Shown here: in pieces, positions 44,097 through 48,742 of the stretch | Position numbering within the stretch: position 1 is the stretch's first letter | How the letters are laid out: each line of letters opens with the position of its first letter | Assembly: GCA_021324185.1 (NCBI GenBank) | Contig: JAJPJN010000126.1 | Span: forward strand, 1-48,742 | DNA: 48,742 bases | Direction: 5' to 3' | DNA from: Terriglobia bacterium | Lineage (GTDB): Bacteria > Acidobacteriota > Terriglobia > Bryobacterales > Bryobacteraceae | Notes under the pieces: model-generated | What the model saw: only the letters and a program-made list of their open reading frames with translations | Told to the model about the DNA's origin: nothing | Databases searched by the model: none | Translations under genes and position numbers: made by a program

Positions 44097-45689
44097 ATGG
44101 CGAAAACCATAAACCTGTTTCTATTTTGCGCGCCGCTACTGGCGATGCGAATGCTAGCCGCCGATAGCGCGGCCGTGCCGGGGGCGCAAGATCTGCAGAG
44201 GCTGCGCGAGCAGATTGCAAAGCAGCAGGAAGAGATCAAAAGACTACAAGCGTCACTCGAAGAGCAACAGCGAATGCTCGACAAAGCAATGGCGACATTA
44301 TCTGCAATTCCAGCGACGGCGGTGAACGTGGCGCCGGTAGCATACAATTTGCCGCGCGCTCAAAAGCCAGAAGCTGCGCCGCCTTCGCCGCTTGCAATCC
44401 GTTTGGGAAACACCGAACTGACGCCGCTCGGATTCATGGACATGACATTCTTTGCGCGCTCGACGAACGTAGGCAGCGGCATCGGTACAAACTTCTTCGG
44501 TATTCCGTACAACAACGCAGCCGGCGGCAAACTGTCTGAGACAAACTTTTCAGCGCAGAACTCACGCGTGGGGTTCCGCGCGGATTCGAATGTGCTGGGC
44601 GCGAAAGTGCTGGGCTATCTCGAGGCTGACTTTCTGTTCAACAACAATTCGAACAGTTTTCAGGTGACCAGCAACTCAGCGGGACTTCGCCTGCGCAATT
44701 ACTTTGTGGATGTGCAGAAGGGCGGATTCGAAGTGCTGGGCGGGCAGGACTGGAGTTTTCTCACGCCGAATCGAAAAGGGCTGTCGCCGCTCCCGAGCGA
44801 TATTTTCTACACGCAGGATATAGATACGAATTACCAGTTGGGCCTGGTCTGGTCGCGGGCTCCTCAGTTCCGCTTCATCGCGCATCCGAGCGATGATTTT
44901 GCATTCGGGGTGGCGCTCGAAAACCCGCAACAATATATCGGCGGCGGCGCGGGATCTTCGACAGTGACATTGCCCGCGAACTTGAGTGGCGCGCTTGCGA
45001 GCCAGTTCCAATCAGGGCAGAGTACGGCCGGGATTCCGAATCTTTTTCCGGACATCATCGTCAAAGCGGCTTACGACGGGCATGCGGGAGACAAGCTGGA
45101 TCACGTGGAGGCCGCCGGCCTGATTACTGGATTTCAGGATTACGTTCCAAGCACAATCACGACGGCTGTTTCCGGAAAGCACACAGCGATCGGCTTTGGC
45201 GGCGAGGTGAATTTCAGCCTCGAACTCGTGAAGAATTTCCGCGTCGTTTCAAATAATTTTTGGACGCAGGGCGGCGGGCGCTACATCTTTGGCGCGGCGC
45301 CCGATTTGGTAGTTCGTCCGGACGGCAGCATTTCGCCGCTACACGCAGGATCGACGGTGGACGGCTTTGAAGCACAAGTGACGCCGAAGTCTTTCTTCGC
45401 AGCCTACTACGGCGGCGTGTATATCGGCAGAGATGTTGTCTTCGACAATACTGCCGGCCGGCCGGTATACGCCGGCTACGGTTATCCAGGTTCGAATCAA
45501 GCCCGCAGCGGCCAGGAGATCACGTTCGATTGGATTCAGACTTTATGGAAGAACCGGAACTACGGCGCGCTCGCATTGATCAATCAATATTCGTATCTCT
45601 GGAAAGATCCCTGGTCGATTCCGGCGGGAGGTCCCAAGCAGGCGCATTCCAATCTGATCTACGTGAATCTGCGGTACACGCTGCCGTAG
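44097..45689 (+). CDS. DcaP-like outer-membrane porin
   Basis: A 530-residue outer-membrane protein. Signal peptide (NLFLFCAPLLAMRMLA), then a coiled coil (about 30-70, LQRLREQIAKQQEEIKRLQ), then a beta-barrel that ends in aromatic/hydrophobic VNLRYTLP. The order coiled coil plus barrel matches DcaP-family trimeric porins, which let small organic acids and peptides through the outer membrane. LGNTELTPLGFMDMTFFARS opens the barrel and GGQDWSFLTP follows. I chose ATG 44097, directly before the signal peptide, over ATG 44040. It is divergent from dnaE and converges on ligD with a 6-bp gap. Confidence 0.87.
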   Translation: MAKTINLFLFCAPLLAMRMLAADSAAVPGAQDLQRLREQIAKQQEEIKRLQASLEEQQRMLDKAMATLSAIPATAVNVAPVAYNLPRAQKPEAAPPSPLAIRLGNTELTPLGFMDMTFFARSTNVGSGIGTNFFGIPYNNAAGGKLSETNFSAQNSRVGFRADSNVLGAKVLGYLEADFLFNNNSNSFQVTSNSAGLRLRNYFVDVQKGGFEVLGGQDWSFLTPNRKGLSPLPSDIFYTQDIDTNYQLGLVWSRAPQFRFIAHPSDDFAFGVALENPQQYIGGGAGSSTVTLPANLSGALASQFQSGQSTAGIPNLFPDIIVKAAYDGHAGDKLDHVEAAGLITGFQDYVPSTITTAVSGKHTAIGFGGEVNFSLELVKNFRVVSNNFWTQGGGRYIFGAAPDLVVRPDGSISPLHAGSTVDGFEAQVTPKSFFAAYYGGVYIGRDVVFDNTAGRPVYAGYGYPGSNQARSGQEITFDWIQTLWKNRNYGALALINQYSYLWKDPWSIPAGGPKQAHSNLIYVNLRYTLP

Positions 45690-45695
45690 CCGTCT

Positions 45696-48299
45696 TTATT
45701 TCGCCGCCTTTTTCCGCGGCCGTTTTGCGGGCTTGGCCTGCGCGGCGGCAGCAGCATCGGAAGCGCCGATCCGTTCCAGCGCATCTTCGAGCCGCTGGCC
45801 GCCTTGAAGCACGGGAGCAAAGAGATCACCGACGCGCTGAAAGCGCTCGATTGCATTATCGATGCGGAAATCGGTGGGAGCGAGCCCGCGCTTCACTTCT
45901 TTCCAATCGAGCGGCGTGGCGACCGGCGCGCCGTCGTAAGCGCGCACAACGTACGGGGCCGCAATTGTTTTCCCGATTCCGATTTGGAGATAGTCGAAAT
46001 ACACTCTGCCTTTCTTGCGCTTCTCGACGCTTCTCGGCGTGGTGAACAGGTCCGGCTCGCGGTCAAGCGCCAGATGCGACAGCAGTTCTGCAAAGCTGCG
46101 CACCTGCTCGTAGGTGTAAACGGGATCAACCGGCACATAGATGTGCATGCCATCGCCGCCGGTGGTTTTCGGATAGCCTTTCAGGCCGACGTCGTTGAGT
46201 ACTTCGCGAACGAGCAGCATGGCCTCGATGATCTGGTCGAAGGATGTGTGGACCGGATCGAGATCGAGCAGAATCCAATCCGGATGTTCGAGATTGCCGG
46301 CGCGGCTCATCCACGGGTTTTGATCGATGCAGCCGAGATTCACCAGGTAAAGCAGGCTGGCGCGGTCTGAGGCGATCGGATAGTGATTCACTTTCGAACC
46401 ATGTTCGGTGATCGGCTCGCAGCGCATCCAATCCGGAAAATGAGAGGGCGCGTTCTTTTGGAAGAAGAATTCTTCGGCGATGCCGTTCGGGTAGCGCTTC
46501 ATTGAAAGCGGCCGGCCGGCCAGATGCGGCAGCAGCCAGGGCGAAACCGCATCGTAGAAGGCCAGCAGATCGCGTTTCTTCCAGCCGTCTTTGGGAAAGA
46601 AGACCTTGTCTAAATTTGTGAACTTCAGCCGGTGGCCATCAACTTCGACGATTGCTTCACGCCCGCTCAAGTCGAGCGAATGAGTCTCTCTTACGAGAGC
46701 AGTCTTTGGCTGTTCGGGCAGCGCGGCAGTATCGGCCGGCAACTCTCGACTTACCTCTTCGGGCTTTTTGTCCTCGCGCAATCCGATGAACACAGGGGCA
46801 CGCAGCACGCCGTCGCGTGTCCACTCCAAAAAGCGGACCTGGCAGACGACTTCCGGCTTCACCCAAGTCACGTCCTTGAGGCCTTCGCGAATTTTGGGTT
46901 TTTCGGGAAACGGCATCGTCTTTGTCACAAGCGGCTTCAGGCGCTCATAAATCGCCTTCATTTTTTTCTGATCGAAGCCGGTACCGACCTGGCCGGCATG
47001 GCGCAGCTTGCCGTTTTCGTAGAACGCAAGCACGAGCGCGCCGAAGTACTCGCGTTCGCCCTTGGTAAAGCCGGCGATAAGGAACTCCTGCTCATTGACG
47101 ACTTTTACCTTCAGCCAGCAGGTGGAGCGGCCAGCCTGATAGGTGCTGCGCCGGTCCTTGGCGAGTATGCCCTCGAGCTTCATCTTCTGCGCGGCTTCGA
47201 ACATCTGCTCTCCGCCGGTCTCATACGTTTCGGAGATGCGGATGTGCTGGTTGGGCGTGACGAGCGTTGCGAGCAAGCGCTTGCGATCTTCGAGTGCGAC
47301 GCCGCGCACGTCATAGCCATCCACGTAAAGAACATCGAAGAGAAAAAGAACGGCGGGAGTGGTTTCGGCGAGCCGGGGCACAGCCGAAGCGTTGGCAGCG
47401 ATGCGCGGCTGAATCAGTTCAAATCGCGCCCGCCCCTCTTCATCCAGCACGCAGATTTCACCATCGAGCCAAGCCGTTTTGGCGTTGACTTGCGCAGGCA
47501 GATCCGCGAGTTCCGGGTATTGACCTTCGCAGCGATTCCCGCGACGCGATTGAATCTGCAGCTTGCCGTTGTGGATCAAGCAAAGTGCGCGAATGCCATC
47601 CCATTTAATCTCGTATAGCCATTGCGAGCCGGTTGGCGGCTTGCTTACGGCCGTCGCGTTCATGACTTCCATTTCTGCCGGAAGAGAGGCTTTCTTTGCG
47701 CCCGGCAGAGCGGCTATTTTCAACCGCTCGATTTCGTTTGCGATCTCATCCTGCGTGCGCTTGGTGGCAACGCTCCAGGCGAACTGATTGATGTCGTAGC
47801 CGGGGACGGCGAACTCGTCTTTCTTTTTGATCAACAGCCATTCGTTGCCCTTGCCGGCGCGCTTCATGTGAACGATGGCAAAGGCGCCATTCAGCTTGGC
47901 GCCATGCAGCGCGAATTTGAAGTCGCCGCGCTCGAGCTGTTGCTCTGCGGGCAGGTCATCCAGTACTTCGTAGGTGCCCTTGTCCCAGAGCATCACGCTT
48001 CCGGCGCCGTAATTTCCGGCCGGGATGTTTCCTTCGAAGGCGCCGTAATCGAGTGGATGATCTTCCACTTTCATGGCGAGCGCTTTTCGCGCCGGATCGA
48101 GGCTTGGACCTTTCGGCACAGCCCAGCTCACCAGGACACCGCCAACTTCGAGGCGGAAATCGTAGTGGAGATGAGTGGCATCATGCCGCTGCACGCAGAA
48201 GAAGCCGCCGTAGGTTTTACCCTTGGCTCGCGGCTCGGCGGGTTTGGGTTCCGGCGTCTGGTTAAAATGGCGCTTGCGCGCGTATTCTTTCAGCCCCAT
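45696..48299 (-). CDS. ligD: Multifunctional DNA ligase D (phosphoesterase-ligase-polymerase)
   Basis: The end-joining ligase, 867 residues in order PE-Lig-Pol. The 3'-phosphoesterase domain (about 1-165) contains RHDATHLHYDFRLE and HPLDYGAFEGNIP. The ATP-dependent ligase domain (about 205-515) has adenylated K232 in YEIKWDGIRAL. The primase-polymerase domain (about 556-850) has catalytic D679/D681 in LLDLDP and GDGMHIYVP. LigD acts with Ku in bacterial non-homologous end joining: Pol fills or adds, PE trims 3' ends, Lig seals. No ku gene is in the window, so it must be elsewhere. The Ala/Lys-rich tail (KPAKRPRKKAAK) may bind DNA. Confidence 0.96.
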   Translation of the reverse strand: MGLKEYARKRHFNQTPEPKPAEPRAKGKTYGGFFCVQRHDATHLHYDFRLEVGGVLVSWAVPKGPSLDPARKALAMKVEDHPLDYGAFEGNIPAGNYGAGSVMLWDKGTYEVLDDLPAEQQLERGDFKFALHGAKLNGAFAIVHMKRAGKGNEWLLIKKKDEFAVPGYDINQFAWSVATKRTQDEIANEIERLKIAALPGAKKASLPAEMEVMNATAVSKPPTGSQWLYEIKWDGIRALCLIHNGKLQIQSRRGNRCEGQYPELADLPAQVNAKTAWLDGEICVLDEEGRARFELIQPRIAANASAVPRLAETTPAVLFLFDVLYVDGYDVRGVALEDRKRLLATLVTPNQHIRISETYETGGEQMFEAAQKMKLEGILAKDRRSTYQAGRSTCWLKVKVVNEQEFLIAGFTKGEREYFGALVLAFYENGKLRHAGQVGTGFDQKKMKAIYERLKPLVTKTMPFPEKPKIREGLKDVTWVKPEVVCQVRFLEWTRDGVLRAPVFIGLREDKKPEEVSRELPADTAALPEQPKTALVRETHSLDLSGREAIVEVDGHRLKFTNLDKVFFPKDGWKKRDLLAFYDAVSPWLLPHLAGRPLSMKRYPNGIAEEFFFQKNAPSHFPDWMRCEPITEHGSKVNHYPIASDRASLLYLVNLGCIDQNPWMSRAGNLEHPDWILLDLDPVHTSFDQIIEAMLLVREVLNDVGLKGYPKTTGGDGMHIYVPVDPVYTYEQVRSFAELLSHLALDREPDLFTTPRSVEKRKKGRVYFDYLQIGIGKTIAAPYVVRAYDGAPVATPLDWKEVKRGLAPTDFRIDNAIERFQRVGDLFAPVLQGGQRLEDALERIGASDAAAAAQAKPAKRPRKKAAK

Positions 48300-48323
48300 G
48301 GCTACGCTTCAATATTCGCCTAG

Positions 48324-48398
48324 CAGCGGTCAGCGATCAGCTCTCAGCGGTCAGCTAATAAGGAAAATGTTTTTTACCTTTAAAAGCTGAGGGCTGAT
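48324..48398. repeat. Intergenic repeat with direct and inverted copies
   Basis: Between ligD and the right-edge gene. CAGCGGTCAGC occurs twice (48324-48334, 48345-48355). ATCAGCTCTCAGC (48336-48348) is nearly the inverted complement of GCTGAGGGCTGAT (48386-48398), 12 of 13 positions, with an A/T-rich spacer. It looks like a small REP-type intergenic element and could fold as a hairpin. Confidence 0.55.
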
Positions 48399-48406
48399 TG
48401 CTCCAT

Positions 48407-48742
48407 TCAAGCTGCCATTTGGGCGAAGTTTTTGACGAAGTCAGGGCCTCCGAAGCGCTCCATTTGCGTTGCGGCGCGGATGCCGGCGGCGATGGCGTTC
48501 GATTGTGCCTGCTCGGCACGGGCTTTGGCGGTGGCGACTTTGAACGGATGGAGCTCGGCGCGACGGGTTTCTTCGGCTTCTTCGCGTTTCCGGCGAACAA
48601 AGCCAATTTCGGACTTTTCTCTTTCTTTTCTGAGGTTTAGCAGGGCATTCAGAGCGCGGTGGAAGAGCCGGTCCTGGTGCGCCTCGATCAATGTGAAGCG
48701 TTCCAGGTCGGCCAGGATATCCACTTCCATCTGATTTTTCGC
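48407..48742 (-). CDS. Conserved hypothetical protein, 5' end beyond the window
   Basis: A reading frame open to the right edge, 111 residues visible: a helical, charged protein (LERFTLIEAHQDRLFHRALN, later FVRRKREEAEETRR and KARAEQAQSNAIAAG). An ATG at 48730 could be the start, but AKNQ precedes it in frame without a stop, so the gene may begin outside. I recall similar short, highly helical proteins in Acidobacteriota with a repeat-like core 'LIEAHQDRLF', without known function. The end overlaps nothing; the intergenic repeat at 48324-48398 lies just downstream. Confidence 0.65.
   Translation of the reverse strand, partial: AKNQMEVDILADLERFTLIEAHQDRLFHRALNALLNLRKEREKSEIGFVRRKREEAEETRRAELHPFKVATAKARAEQAQSNAIAAGIRAATQMERFGGPDFVKNFAQMAA

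Noticed and set aside
46632-47618. 328-residue plus-strand frame
   Set aside because: Antisense shadow of ligD with no recognisable domain.
1-48742. CRISPR arrays, insertion sequences, integrases, attachment sites
   Set aside because: No repeat-spacer pattern, transposase or recombinase motif was seen on reading both strands; the only tRNA is not followed by an integrase.

Overview
The window looks like a chromosomal segment of an Acidobacteriota member, probably a Bryobacterales/Solibacter-type soil organism. This rests on recognised families, not on a search: two secreted von Willebrand A (VWA) proteins of the acidobacterial 'VWFA-related' type, an Oar-like TonB-dependent receptor with an N-terminal carboxypeptidase-regulatory domain, proline-rich secreted proteins, DUF1684 and a DcaP-like porin. 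GC content is moderately high, and coding density is high on both strands. I saw no phage, transposon, integron or CRISPR array. The caspase/TPR gene at the left edge and a small conserved gene at the right edge are cut by the window.

Layout, left to right. 3-4183: a caspase-like/TPR protein, then a Tat export pair (TatA/B family and TatC, the latter with an unusual acidic, proline-rich N-terminal extension). 4173-4937 (-): polyphosphate glucokinase-like ROK kinase. 5255-8182: the most distinctive locus, with a secreted protein ending in a sortase sorting signal (LPHTG, hydrophobic helix, RRS), a secreted VWA protein and a class D-like sortase, in a presumably diderm bacterium. 8232-8305: tRNA-Gln(CTG). 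8601-9869 (-): MFS transporter. 10040-13512: a secreted proline-rich protein translationally coupled to a sensor histidine kinase, followed by an NtrC-type regulator with a variant GAFTGA loop (GAFTNA). 13529-18650 (-): Oar-like receptor, a polyproline protein with a duplicated domain, and an ArsB/NhaD-type anion transporter. 18745-20534: a stand-alone B12-binding mutase subunit and a NYN ribonuclease-fold protein with two LOTUS-like domains. 20652-24488: assimilatory sulfate operon cysD-cysN-cysH (Fe-S APS reductase type) plus a TauE/SafE-type permease.

24505-35587: a DUF4126 protein (-), a D-threonine aldolase-family enzyme and an ATP-dependent DNA ligase (+), then a long tightly packed minus-strand run: TadG-like VWA protein, Bcp peroxiredoxin, NUDIX hydrolase, MutS2, DUF1684, RluD-type pseudouridine synthase and a VWFA-related protein. 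35751-39344 (+): Hsp20 with a near-consensus sigma-70 promoter and a strong terminator, a zinc-dependent phospholipase C-domain protein, and an ECF sigma / putative anti-sigma / secreted protein operon. 39361-43979 (-): dnaE-accA, as in E. coli, followed by a 90-residue membrane-anchored protein whose best start is a CTG overlapping the accA stop as CTGA. 44097-48742: a DcaP-like porin (+), a three-domain LigD ligase (-), a small repeat and a partial conserved gene.

The points I consider most worth follow-up are the sortase/LPHTG locus, the non-AUG small gene behind accA, the NYN-LOTUS-LOTUS protein with its hairpin leader, the secreted-protein/kinase/GAFTNA regulator module and the extended TatC. 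All functional statements come from reading motifs; no database search was possible.
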